Below are positions 10,194 to 19,748 of a DNA stretch of 64,000 nt, one piece after another. Origin of the DNA: Terriglobia bacterium (GTDB taxonomy: Bacteria > Acidobacteriota > Terriglobia > Acidiferrales > UBA7541). The notes beneath the pieces were generated by a model, which was given only the letters and a program-made list of their open reading frames with translations, was not told the DNA's origin and ran no database searches. How positions within the stretch are numbered: the stretch's first letter is position 1; the number at the start of each line of letters is the position of its first letter. A program made the translations under genes and the position numbers. The stretch covers positions 168,493 to 232,492 of the forward strand of contig JAIQGG010000006.1 in the NCBI GenBank assembly GCA_020072785.1, given 5' to 3'.

Positions 10194-11551
10194 TGCCGGC
10201 CGCTCTGCACGCCACGCTGGAATTTCTGCGCGCCTACGCGGGGCCGCTCATCGCGGCGCTGGTGATCGTGGGAGTGCTGCCGCTGATCGCCGGCTACGTG
10301 GTGCTGGTGGAGCGCAAGGTGATGGCGGACATGCAGGCGCGGCTGGGCCCCATGCGCGTGGGCCCCCACGGGCTGCTGCAGCCGATCGCCGACGCGGTGA
10401 AGCTGCTGCTGAAGGAAGACATCATCCCGGAGCAGGCCGATTTCTGGATCTTCTGGCTGGCGCCGCTGGTTTCGGTGACCGCGGCGATGCTGTCCATGGC
10501 CGCGCTGGCCTTCGGCCCGGCGTTTCAGATTGCCCGCGACATCAACGTGGGCATCCTCTTCGTGGTGGGGATCAGCGCGCTGGGTATTTTCGGCATTGTG
10601 CTGGGGGGCTGGGCGTCGAACAGCCACTATTCGCTGATTGGGGCGCTGCGCAGCGCGGCGCAGTTGGTGAGCTACGAAACCGCCGCGGGGATGGCGCTGG
10701 TGAGCGGCTTGCTCCTGGGAGGCAGCCTGCAGATCCGCGCGATTGTGGAAGAGCAGGCCCGCCAGGGCGTGTGGTTCATTTTTCTCGCGCCGGTGGCCTT
10801 CTTCACTTATCTCGTGGCTTCCATCGCGGAGACCAACCGTGCGCCGTTCGATCTGCCGGAAGCGGAATCGGAGCTGGTGGCGGGCTACATGACCGAGTAC
10901 AGCGGCTTCCGCTGGTCGCTCTATTTCCTGGCGGAGTACGCGAATATGATCGTGGTGGCCTCGGTGGCCACCACGCTGTTCCTGGGCGGCTGGATGCGGC
11001 CGTTCGCGGGCGTGCGCTGGATGGGCTGGGTGGATTTCGCGCCGCCGCTGCTGGCGCTGGGGGTGGCGGGGTATTGCGTGTACCGCGCGCCGCGGCAGCC
11101 GGTGCCGGTTCAGAAGCTGGTGATGCTGGGCGTGGCCGGGCTGTGCGCGCTGGTGGCGCTGCTGCTGGCGGCGCCGCTGCTGCTGCCCGCCGCCTATTTC
11201 CTGAAGGCCGGAATTCACGGGGCCTTCTGGTTTCTGGCCAAGGTGGGCGCGTACATTTTCGTGTTCATGTGGCTGCGCTTCACGCTGCCACGCTACCGCT
11301 TTGACCAGTTGATGCGGCTGGGCTGGTATTTTCTGATTCCGGTGTCCATCGTGAACGTGATGGCCGTCGGGGTGGGGCTGGTGCTGCACTGGCAGTACCA
11401 GGTAAACCTCTGGCTGGCGCTGGGAGCCACGACGCTGCTCACCCTGCTGATCGCCCTGTGGCTGGTGTGGGCGGATCGCAAGCGCGAGGCGGAGGAGCTG
11501 CAGGCGCGCAGCGGGCCGGGCGCGCCGGCGACGGATTCCTATGCTGGATAA
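10193..11551 (+). CDS. nuoH: NADH-quinone oxidoreductase subunit H (first cluster), enlarged
   Basis: A 452-residue NuoH (ND1), the membrane subunit that forms the quinone tunnel. Diagnostic motifs are ERKVMADMQARLGPMRVGPHG near residue 40, the acidic loop AETNRAPFDLPEAESELV (212-229) and the C-terminal LRFTLPRYRFDQLM (361-374). The common form is 320-350 residues. Extra length comes from an insertion of about 60 residues between TLFLGGW and FWFLAKV (about 270-343) containing two more hydrophobic stretches, plus a C-terminal extension with another helix. The second NuoH in this window shares the insertion. The 3' end overlaps nuoJ by 11 bases. Confidence 0.95.
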   Translation: MPAALHATLEFLRAYAGPLIAALVIVGVLPLIAGYVVLVERKVMADMQARLGPMRVGPHGLLQPIADAVKLLLKEDIIPEQADFWIFWLAPLVSVTAAMLSMAALAFGPAFQIARDINVGILFVVGISALGIFGIVLGGWASNSHYSLIGALRSAAQLVSYETAAGMALVSGLLLGGSLQIRAIVEEQARQGVWFIFLAPVAFFTYLVASIAETNRAPFDLPEAESELVAGYMTEYSGFRWSLYFLAEYANMIVVASVATTLFLGGWMRPFAGVRWMGWVDFAPPLLALGVAGYCVYRAPRQPVPVQKLVMLGVAGLCALVALLLAAPLLLPAAYFLKAGIHGAFWFLAKVGAYIFVFMWLRFTLPRYRFDQLMRLGWYFLIPVSIVNVMAVGVGLVLHWQYQVNLWLALGATTLLTLLIALWLVWADRKREAEELQARSGPGAPATDSYAG

Positions 11552-12065
11552 GGTGATTTTCTACATTTTCGCGGGGATCGCGGTGGTTTCCGCGGCGCTG
11601 GTGGTGACGCGGCGCAACGCGGTGCACAGCGCGGTCTTCCTGATCACCGCGCTGCTGGCCACCGCGGGGATTTTCCTGCAGTTGCGCGCCGAGTTTCTCT
11701 TCGTCGTGCAGATCATCCTGTACGTCGGCGGGATCATGGTGCTGTTCGTCTTCGTGATCATGCTGGTCAATCTGGACGTGGCCCTGCAGCAGATCCAGTT
11801 CAGCCGCCAGAAGTGGGTGGCGCTGCTGGTGACCCTGGCGCTGGCCGGGCAGGTGGGGGCCATGCTGTGGTGGGCGGGACAGCCGGGGAAGAAGACGCTG
11901 CCGCTGCCCGTCTCCGTGGCGGCGGCCGCGGAGAAGCTGCCGCCCAATGCCGAGGCGGTGGCGCACAGCCTGTTCGGGCCGTACCTGCTGCCGTTTGAGA
12001 TTGCCTCTCTGCTGCTGCTGGTGGCCATGATCGGCGCGGTGGTGATGGCCAAGAAGAAGTTGTGA
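11541..12065 (+). CDS. nuoJ: NADH-quinone oxidoreductase subunit J (first cluster)
   Basis: A 174-residue NuoJ (ND6), a five-helix membrane subunit whose third helix, [20 protein letters not shown], carries the conserved Tyr-x-Gly-x-x-x-x-Leu-Phe-x-Phe signature with the pi-bulge that links quinone chemistry to proton pumping. It starts inside the end of nuoH (11-base overlap) and is followed seven bases later by nuoK, so translation is coupled. Between the third-helix region and the last helix sits a variable loop with [19 protein letters not shown]. Confidence 0.93.
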   Translation: MLDKVIFYIFAGIAVVSAALVVTRRNAVHSAVFLITALLATAGIFLQLRAEFLFVVQIILYVGGIMVLFVFVIMLVNLDVALQQIQFSRQKWVALLVTLALAGQVGAMLWWAGQPGKKTLPLPVSVAAAAEKLPPNAEAVAHSLFGPYLLPFEIASLLLLVAMIGAVVMAKKKL

Positions 12066-12072
12066 GGCGACG

Positions 12073-12375
12073 ATGCTGTCCGTGAACCACTATCTGTTTC
12101 TGAGCCTGGCCCTGTTCACCATCGGGGTGATCGGGGTGCTGACGCGGCGCAACGTCATCGTCATCCTGATGTCCATCGAGCTGATTCTGAACGCGGTGAA
12201 CATCAACCTGGTGGCCTTTTCGCGGATGTTCGGAGACGTGGCCGGGCAGGTCTTCGCGATTTTCATCATTACCGATGCGGCGGCCGAGGCCGCGGTGGGG
12301 CTGGGCATCATCATCGCGTTTTTCCGGAACCGCGAGACCGTGCTGGCGGATGAAATGGATTTGTTGAAGTGGTAG
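12073..12375 (+). CDS. nuoK: NADH-quinone oxidoreductase subunit K (first cluster)
   Basis: A 100-residue NuoK (ND4L), with three helices and the two conserved buried glutamates of the proton channel: one in [11 protein letters not shown] and one in the [15 protein letters not shown] segment. Normal length. It sits between nuoJ and nuoL as in most complex I operons, and its partner copy is at 24759-25061. Confidence 0.95.
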   Translation: MLSVNHYLFLSLALFTIGVIGVLTRRNVIVILMSIELILNAVNINLVAFSRMFGDVAGQVFAIFIITDAAAEAAVGLGIIIAFFRNRETVLADEMDLLKW

Positions 12376-12415
12376 CAGCGCAGGCCAAAGTTCGCAGGAA
12401 AGAAAAGACACAGGC

Positions 12416-14524
<2,109 letters not shown>

Positions 14525-14536
14525 AAGGCAAAGAGT

Positions 14537-16177
14537 ATGGGTCTTTTCGAGAATCATCTGCTGAGCGTGATCCTGTTTACGCCGCTCGCGGGGGCCATCC
14601 TGCTGCTGCTGGTGCCGCGCGCGTGGGACGACGCGCACCGCATCCTCGGCAACGTCTTCGGGGTTCTCGGCTTTGTGGTCTCCCTGCCGCTGCTCGCGCG
14701 CTTCCATGCCGGCCTGGCGGGGTATCAGCTCGGGGAGTCCGCGGAGTGGATTCCCTCCATCGGAGCGCGCTTCACGCTGGGGATTGACGGCATCAGCTTC
14801 CTGCTGGTGCTGCTGACCACGCTGCTGGGAATGATCTCCATCCTCTCCTCGTGGAGCGCCATCCAGACGCGCAAGAAGGAATACTACATCCTGTTTCTTC
14901 TGCTGCAGACGGGCATGCTGGGCGTCTTCATGGCCCTCGATTTCTTCCTCTTCTACGTCTTCTGGGAAGTGATGCTGGTGCCTATGTACTTCCTGATCGG
15001 CGTGTGGGGCAGCGAGCGGCGGCTGTACGCGGCCATCAAGTTCTTCCTGTACACCCTGGCGGGCTCGGTGCTGATGCTGCTGGCGATCCTGGCCGTCTAT
15101 TTCAACGCGGCCAAGACGGGCGCGCCGTACACCTTCGACGTGCCCACGCTGCTCGCGGCGGTGCAGCAGTTCCCAGATTCGCTGAAGGTCTGGCTGTTCT
15201 GGGGTTTCTTCTTCGCCTTCGCCATCAAGGTGCCGATGTTCCCGTTCCACACCTGGCTGCCGGACGCGCACACCGAAGCGCCCACCGCGGGCTCGGTGAT
15301 CCTGGCCGGCGTTCTGCTGAAGATGGGCACCTACGGTTTCCTCCGCTTCTCGCTGCCGCTCCTGCCCGGAGATCCCGCACTGCGCGCGCGCATCATTCAC
15401 ATCGTCATCGTGCTCTCCCTCATCGGCATCATCTACGGCGCGCTGGTGTGCATGATGCAGAAGGACATGAAGCGGCTGATCGCCTACAGCTCGGTCAGCC
15501 ACCTGGGCTTCTGCACGCTGGGGATTTTCGCGCTGACCCCGCACGCCCTTTCCGGCAGCGTGCTCCAGCAGATCAACCACGGCATCTCCACCGGGGCGCT
15601 CTTCCTCATCGTGGGCGTGCTCTACGAGCGCCGGCACACCCGCTTGATCTCCGAATTCGGCGGGCTCTCCACGCCCATGCCGAATTTCGCGGCGGTCTAT
15701 CTGATCATCACCCTGAGCTCGCTGGGCATGCCGCTGCTGAACGGTTTCATCGGAGAGTTCACCATTCTGCGCGGCACGTTTGAGGTCAACAAGGCCTGGG
15801 CGGCGTGGGGCGCGCTCGGCGTGATCCTCGGTGCGGCCTACCTGCTGTGGCTCTTCCAGCGGGTGATGTTCGGCCCGGTGACCAAGGCGGAAAACGAAAA
15901 GCTGCCGGATTTGAACTGGCGCGAGTATGCCACGCTGCTGCCGCTCATTGCCCTGGCCTTCTGGATCGGCATCTACCCCAAGCCCTTCTTCCGGTACCTG
16001 GAGAAGCCGGTGCAGCAGATCGTGGAGCGGGTAAATCCCGGCTACTACAAGGCCGAGCCGGCCAAGCTGCCCGCGGCGGCAGTTGCTGCCCAGCCGGCGG
16101 CGGAAACCGCCCCGGCGGCTGCGGCTCCAGTAAGCGCCCCAGCGGCGGAAGCGAAGCCGACCGGGACGGCGAGGTAG
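14537..16177 (+). CDS. nuoM: NADH-quinone oxidoreductase subunit M (first cluster)
   Basis: A 546-residue NuoM (ND4), an antiporter-like proton-pumping subunit. Its key motifs are present: FWEVMLVPMYFLIGVWG with the channel Glu, the HTWLPDAHTEAPTAGSVILA block, and KDMKRLIAYSSVSHLGF. The last 40 residues are an Ala/Pro-rich tail that is not part of the family core and is much longer than in the second copy. The gene follows nuoL by 12 bases and precedes nuoN by nine. Confidence 0.96.
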   Translation: MGLFENHLLSVILFTPLAGAILLLLVPRAWDDAHRILGNVFGVLGFVVSLPLLARFHAGLAGYQLGESAEWIPSIGARFTLGIDGISFLLVLLTTLLGMISILSSWSAIQTRKKEYYILFLLLQTGMLGVFMALDFFLFYVFWEVMLVPMYFLIGVWGSERRLYAAIKFFLYTLAGSVLMLLAILAVYFNAAKTGAPYTFDVPTLLAAVQQFPDSLKVWLFWGFFFAFAIKVPMFPFHTWLPDAHTEAPTAGSVILAGVLLKMGTYGFLRFSLPLLPGDPALRARIIHIVIVLSLIGIIYGALVCMMQKDMKRLIAYSSVSHLGFCTLGIFALTPHALSGSVLQQINHGISTGALFLIVGVLYERRHTRLISEFGGLSTPMPNFAAVYLIITLSSLGMPLLNGFIGEFTILRGTFEVNKAWAAWGALGVILGAAYLLWLFQRVMFGPVTKAENEKLPDLNWREYATLLPLIALAFWIGIYPKPFFRYLEKPVQQIVERVNPGYYKAEPAKLPAAAVAAQPAAETAPAAAAPVSAPAAEAKPTGTAR

Positions 16178-16186
16178 CCTACGGCG

Positions 16187-17707
16187 ATGCCCAGCGCGCT
16201 CACCCCATTCACCTTCAACCGGCAGGACTTTAACCTCATCCTGCCGCAGCTTGAACTCACGCTGTTCGGGCTGGGCATCCTGCTGATCGATTTCTTCGTG
16301 GAAGCCCGCGTGAAGTATCTGAACGCGGTGCTGGCGGTACTGGGCACGCTCTTCAGCGCCTTCACGCTGTGGCGGCTGCGCGTGCAGTTGCAGATTGTGA
16401 CCGAGCTGAGCCCGCAGCACCCCGATCTTCTCGGTTTTCACAATACGCTGCTGGTGGATTCTTTCTTCCTCTATTTCGCGGCGATTTTTCTGGCGGCCAC
16501 GGCGCTGGTGGTGCTCCTCTCAGTGCGCTACATGGAAATCGAGGAAGAGCACCACGGCGAATACTACGCGCTGATCCTCTTCGCCTGCGTGGGCATGATG
16601 TTCATGGCCTCGGGCATCGACCTGCTGGTGCTCTTCCTGGGGCTGGAGACGATGGCCCTGAGCTTCTACGCGCTCACGGGCTTTCTGCGCCGCGACAAGC
16701 GCTCCAACGAGGCCGCGCTGAAATACGTTTTGCTGGGCGCGTTCAGCTCCGGGATTCTGGCCTACGGTTTCTCGCTGCTCTACGGCATGAGCGGTTCGAC
16801 GAACATCGGGCAGATCGGGCAGATGCTGGGGCGGCGGGCGATGATCTCGCAGATGGGCGGCCTGACGGACTGGTTCACCATCATAGCCTTCGTGACCGTG
16901 GCCGCGGGCCTGTTCTTCAAGATCGCCGCCGTGCCCTTCCACCAGTGGGCGCCGGACGTCTACGAAGGCGCGCCGACGCCGATCACCGCGTACGTCAGCG
17001 TGGCGTCCAAGACGGCCAGCTTCGCGCTGCTGCTGCGGCTGTTCATCGCGGTCTTCGGGGCCACGCACCAGAGCTGGATGTACCTCGTGGCCGGCGTGGC
17101 CGTGGCCTCGCTCACCTGGGGCAACTTTGCGGCCATTACCCAGACCAACGTCAAGCGCCTGCTGGCCTACTCCTCGATCGCCCACGTGGGCTTCATCCTG
17201 CTGGGCCTGGTGGGCGGCAACGACACCGGCTTCCAGGGCATCGCCTACTACCTCTTCGTCTACGTGTTCATGACCCTCGGGGCGTTCGCCGTAGTGATCG
17301 TGCTGCGCCGCAAGGGACTGATCGGCGACGAGCTTGAGGACCTCAACGGCCTCTACCAGCGCAGCCCCGCGGCGGCGCTGCTGCTGCTGATCTTCATGCT
17401 CTCGCTCGCGGGCATTCCGCCGACGGCGGGCTTCATGGGCAAGTACTACATTCTGCAGTCGCTGATCGAGACGCATCACCCGGTGCTGGCGGTGCTGGCG
17501 GCGCTGTACATCGTGCCGGCGCTGTACTACTACTTCCGCATCGTGGTGCACGCCTGGATGAAGCAGCCGGGCGACGCCCCGCTCCCGGAGATCACCGCGG
17601 CGCAGACCGTGGCGCTGACCGTCACCGTGTTTGTATCCCTCGCCGCAGGGGTTTATCCTGAACCCTTCGCGCAACTGGCGCGCTACGCGTTTGCCATTGG
17701 ACGATAA
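16187..17707 (+). CDS. nuoN: NADH-quinone oxidoreductase subunit N (first cluster)
   Basis: A 506-residue NuoN (ND2), the third antiporter-like subunit. Evidence includes FLGLETMALSFYALTGF with the conserved Glu, PFHQWAPDVYEGAPTPITA, and TQTNVKRLLAYSSIAHVGF with the central Lys. It ends the Nuo part of the operon. Its last 11 bases overlap the probable start of the atpZ-like gene, so the ATP-synthase membrane genes appear to be read from the same transcript. Confidence 0.96.
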   Translation: MPSALTPFTFNRQDFNLILPQLELTLFGLGILLIDFFVEARVKYLNAVLAVLGTLFSAFTLWRLRVQLQIVTELSPQHPDLLGFHNTLLVDSFFLYFAAIFLAATALVVLLSVRYMEIEEEHHGEYYALILFACVGMMFMASGIDLLVLFLGLETMALSFYALTGFLRRDKRSNEAALKYVLLGAFSSGILAYGFSLLYGMSGSTNIGQIGQMLGRRAMISQMGGLTDWFTIIAFVTVAAGLFFKIAAVPFHQWAPDVYEGAPTPITAYVSVASKTASFALLLRLFIAVFGATHQSWMYLVAGVAVASLTWGNFAAITQTNVKRLLAYSSIAHVGFILLGLVGGNDTGFQGIAYYLFVYVFMTLGAFAVVIVLRRKGLIGDELEDLNGLYQRSPAAALLLLIFMLSLAGIPPTAGFMGKYYILQSLIETHHPVLAVLAALYIVPALYYYFRIVVHAWMKQPGDAPLPEITAAQTVALTVTVFVSLAAGVYPEPFAQLARYAFAIGR

Positions 17708-17969
17708 GCCCTCCACCACCGGAACCACACCGCCGCCGGGCAAGCGGCCCGCGCCGACCGCTGCGCAGCAGCTCGCCATGGCCATGGAACTGCCGTTCGT
17801 GCTCGTCTCGGCGATCGTCGTGGGCGGGCTGATGGGTTATTTTCTTGACCGCTGGCTGCACACCAAGCCCATTCTCATGCTGGTCTTTGGCGCGCTGGGC
17901 TTCTTCGCCGGCGTGCGGGACGTCCTGCGGCGGCTGCCGGGCAACGGCGGCGGAAGCCAGGGGCGCTGA
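17697..17969 (+). CDS. AtpZ/AtpI-like small membrane protein of the ATP synthase operon
   Basis: A two-helix protein of about 90 residues matching the AtpZ/'F0F1-ATPase subunit' family, which often precedes atpI and atpB and is implicated in assembly or Mg/Ca transport. The core reads QQLAMAMELPFVLVSAIVVG, then GGLMGYFLDRWLHTKP, then a second helix and AGVRDVLRRL, which matches the family pattern of glycine-rich first helix, LD-x-x-L-x-T-x-P and second helix. The start is uncertain. TTG at 17697 (or 17691) overlaps the nuoN end, while a later ATG at 17779 would remove the basic Pro-rich lead. GTG of atpI follows four bases after the stop. Confidence 0.7.
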   Translation: MDDKPSTTGTTPPPGKRPAPTAAQQLAMAMELPFVLVSAIVVGGLMGYFLDRWLHTKPILMLVFGALGFFAGVRDVLRRLPGNGGGSQGR

Positions 17970-17973
17970 GGGC

Positions 17974-18366
17974 GTGCAATTCCAACACATCGAAAAGAGG
18001 ATACTCTGGCTGACGCCTGTTTTTGGCGCTGTGGCGGGCGTGACCGTGGGGTTGCGCTACGGCTGGCGCTGGGGCCTGGGTCTGTTCGTGGGCGCCATTT
18101 TGGCCTGGCTGAATTTCCGCTGGCTGCAGGACGCTTTGGACGGGCTGCAGTTGCTCTCCACGGCGCAGGGGGACGCGCCCAAGCCGCGCGTTCCGGTGGG
18201 GACCTGGGTGCGCTTTGCGGGCCGCTACGGCTTGATCGGGATCGCGATCTATGTTAATTTTAAAATCCTTAAGGTTCCCATTTTGAGTATGTTAGTGGGT
18301 CTGTGTGCTTTGGGAGCCGCGACGCTGGCGGCGAGTGTGTACGAAATCCTGCATCCCCTGGAATAG
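17974..18366 (+). CDS. atpI: ATP synthase subunit I
   Basis: A 130-residue four-helix protein of the ATP-synthase I family, an assembly factor for the c-ring. It starts with GTG at 17974, just after the previous stop, and its body (RILWLTPVFGAVAGVTVGL, then WGLGLFVGAILAWLNFRWL) shows the typical early helices with a conserved N-F-R-W-L end. Two further helices sit at its C-terminus. atpB begins five bases after its stop. The end of this gene is visibly A+T richer (18250-18300) than its surroundings. Confidence 0.8.
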   Translation: MQFQHIEKRILWLTPVFGAVAGVTVGLRYGWRWGLGLFVGAILAWLNFRWLQDALDGLQLLSTAQGDAPKPRVPVGTWVRFAGRYGLIGIAIYVNFKILKVPILSMLVGLCALGAATLAASVYEILHPLE

Positions 18367-18371
18367 AGAGA

Positions 18372-19187
18372 ATGGAACATCACGTAAGCGGGCTGACTCA
18401 CTTCGTCAATCACTACCTGGGCTCCCTGGCCCTCGCGCTGCTCTCCGCGCTGCATATCCATCCGGCAAACCCCGAACTCCCCATTCCCGAGCATGTCGTG
18501 ATGGCCCTGGTTGTGCTTCTCCTGGGGACAGTCCTGGCGCTCTGGCTGCGTTCCCGGCTCTCGGTGGAGCGCCCAGGCGGCGCGCAGCAGGTCGCCGAAC
18601 TGCTGCTCACCAATCCCATTGGCTTTGGGATCCGCGACTTGCTGGAAGAAAACGCCGGCCATGAGGGGTTGCGCTGCGTGCCGGTGGTTGGCTCGATTTC
18701 CATCTTCATCCTGCTGTCCAGCGTCCTGGGCATTTTTCCGCTCTTCTCTTCGCCGACCACGGAGAAGACCGTGCCGCTCGCCTGCGCCATTCTCACGTTT
18801 TTCTATTTCAATTGGCAGGGCATTCGCCATCACGGTGTCGGCGGCTATTTGAAATCGTTCGCGGGGCCGGTCAAGGCCCTGTCCGGGCTGATTTTCCCCG
18901 TGGAGATCATCAGCACCTGCTCGCGCGTGCTTTCACTCACGGTTCGTCTGTGGGCCAATATTTTTGCCAGCGAGCTGCTGTATGTGATTTTCCTGGGCCT
19001 CCTGGTCCAGCCGGTGGCCTGGGGCTGGTCCAAGAGTCCGGTGCTGGGCGTGCTTCTGGGGGTCTTCCCGGCCAGCATCCCGCTGATCTTTATCGGCCTG
19101 CACCTCTTCGTTGCGATCATTCAGAGCTACGTGTTCACGCTGCTCCCGGCGATCTATATCGGGATGGCCACCGCGGAAGAGCACTAG
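18372..19187 (+). CDS. atpB: ATP synthase subunit a
   Basis: A 271-residue Fo subunit a, which forms the two half-channels that bring ions to the rotating c-ring. The essential helix with its arginine is present in LSLTVRLWANIFASE, and the C-terminal helix region IPLIFIGLHLFVAIIQSYVFTLL ends with the conserved Gln-Ser-Tyr-Val-Phe segment. The start at 18372 follows GAGAG and gives a protein of normal length; an upstream in-frame codon would only add residues that overlap atpI. It is preceded by atpI and followed 101 bases later by atpE. The b, delta, alpha, gamma, beta and epsilon genes are not in the window. Confidence 0.95.
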   Translation: MEHHVSGLTHFVNHYLGSLALALLSALHIHPANPELPIPEHVVMALVVLLLGTVLALWLRSRLSVERPGGAQQVAELLLTNPIGFGIRDLLEENAGHEGLRCVPVVGSISIFILLSSVLGIFPLFSSPTTEKTVPLACAILTFFYFNWQGIRHHGVGGYLKSFAGPVKALSGLIFPVEIISTCSRVLSLTVRLWANIFASELLYVIFLGLLVQPVAWGWSKSPVLGVLLGVFPASIPLIFIGLHLFVAIIQSYVFTLLPAIYIGMATAEEH

Positions 19188-19288
19188 ACGCGCGCGTTTT
19201 TCGGGTTTGTTCGGCCGCTCCAGTGTGAGACCTGTTTGCAGCACGTGGAACCGGAAACCACCTCCTGGCGGCCATTTCAAAGGAGGCA

Positions 19289-19600
19289 GTGATGAAGAAA
19301 GTAACGTTCATGCTCAGTGCGCTCGTGACGGCTCTGCTGGTGGCGCCGGCCGCGTTTGCGCAGGGTACGGAAGCGGCAGGCAGCGGCAAGAGCGGGATCG
19401 CCATCGCGGCGGCGTTCGGTATGGCGCTGGCGGCCTTCGGCGGCGCGCTGGGGCAGTCCAGGGTGGCCTCCGCGGCTTGCGAAGGCATGGCGCGGAATCC
19501 CGGAGCAGCGGCCGCGATCCGCACAGCCATGATTCTCGGCCTGGTGTTCATCGAGACCCTCGCGCTGCTGACACTGGTCATCATCTTCGTGAAGGTCTAA
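19289..19600 (+). CDS. atpE: ATP synthase subunit c, with N-terminal signal-like segment
   Basis: A 103-residue proteolipid subunit c, which forms the rotor ring. The first 25 residues look like a cleavable signal peptide (MMKKVTF, a hydrophobic core, AAFAQ); plain c subunits have about 80 residues. The hairpin loop carries the conserved ARNP. The ion-carrying carboxylate is Glu89 in FIETLALL. Gln56 in ALGQS lies exactly 33 residues earlier and Thr90 follows the Glu. In sodium-binding c rings such as Ilyobacter tartaricus the ligands are Gln32, Glu65 and Ser66, with the same spacing, so sodium coupling is possible. However, positions equivalent to Thr67 and Tyr70 are Leu here. A good Shine-Dalgarno AAAGGAGG precedes the start, and a terminator follows. 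Confidence 0.95.
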   Translation: MMKKVTFMLSALVTALLVAPAAFAQGTEAAGSGKSGIAIAAAFGMALAAFGGALGQSRVASAACEGMARNPGAAAAIRTAMILGLVFIETLALLTLVIIFVKV

Positions 19601-19625
19601 GAGAAAAATAGAAGAGTTTCGATAA

Positions 19626-19659
19626 ATGCCCGGGGGCGCAAGCCTCCGGGCATTTTTTT
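19626..19659 (+). terminator. Rho-independent terminator of the nuo-atp operon
   Basis: AATGCCCGG arms pair around a GGGCGCAAGCCT centre (one G-T wobble), followed by seven T residues. It closes the transcript that ends with atpE and lies between the two convergent operons. Confidence 0.88.
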
Positions 19660-19699
19660 GTTTGTGGGACAACCCGGACGGAAGCAATAGCTCCGAGCT

Positions 19700-19735
19700 T
19701 TTAACTTTCAGCTCTTAACTGTCAACTGTTAACTA
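19700..19735. repeat. Degenerate TTAACT/GTCAACTGTTAAC simple repeat
   Basis: The 36 bases between the convergent operons consist of repeated TTAACT and AACTGT units with internal palindromes. The run is A+T-rich and unlike the flanking coding sequence. Confidence 0.5.
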
Positions 19736-19748
19736 TCTTCCCGCCGGC

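Noticed and set aside
17631-17696. A longer start for the atpZ-like protein
   Set aside because: It would overlap nuoN by 77 bases with residues that repeat the nuoN coding phase; TTG at 17697 overlaps only 11 bases, like nuoH-nuoJ.
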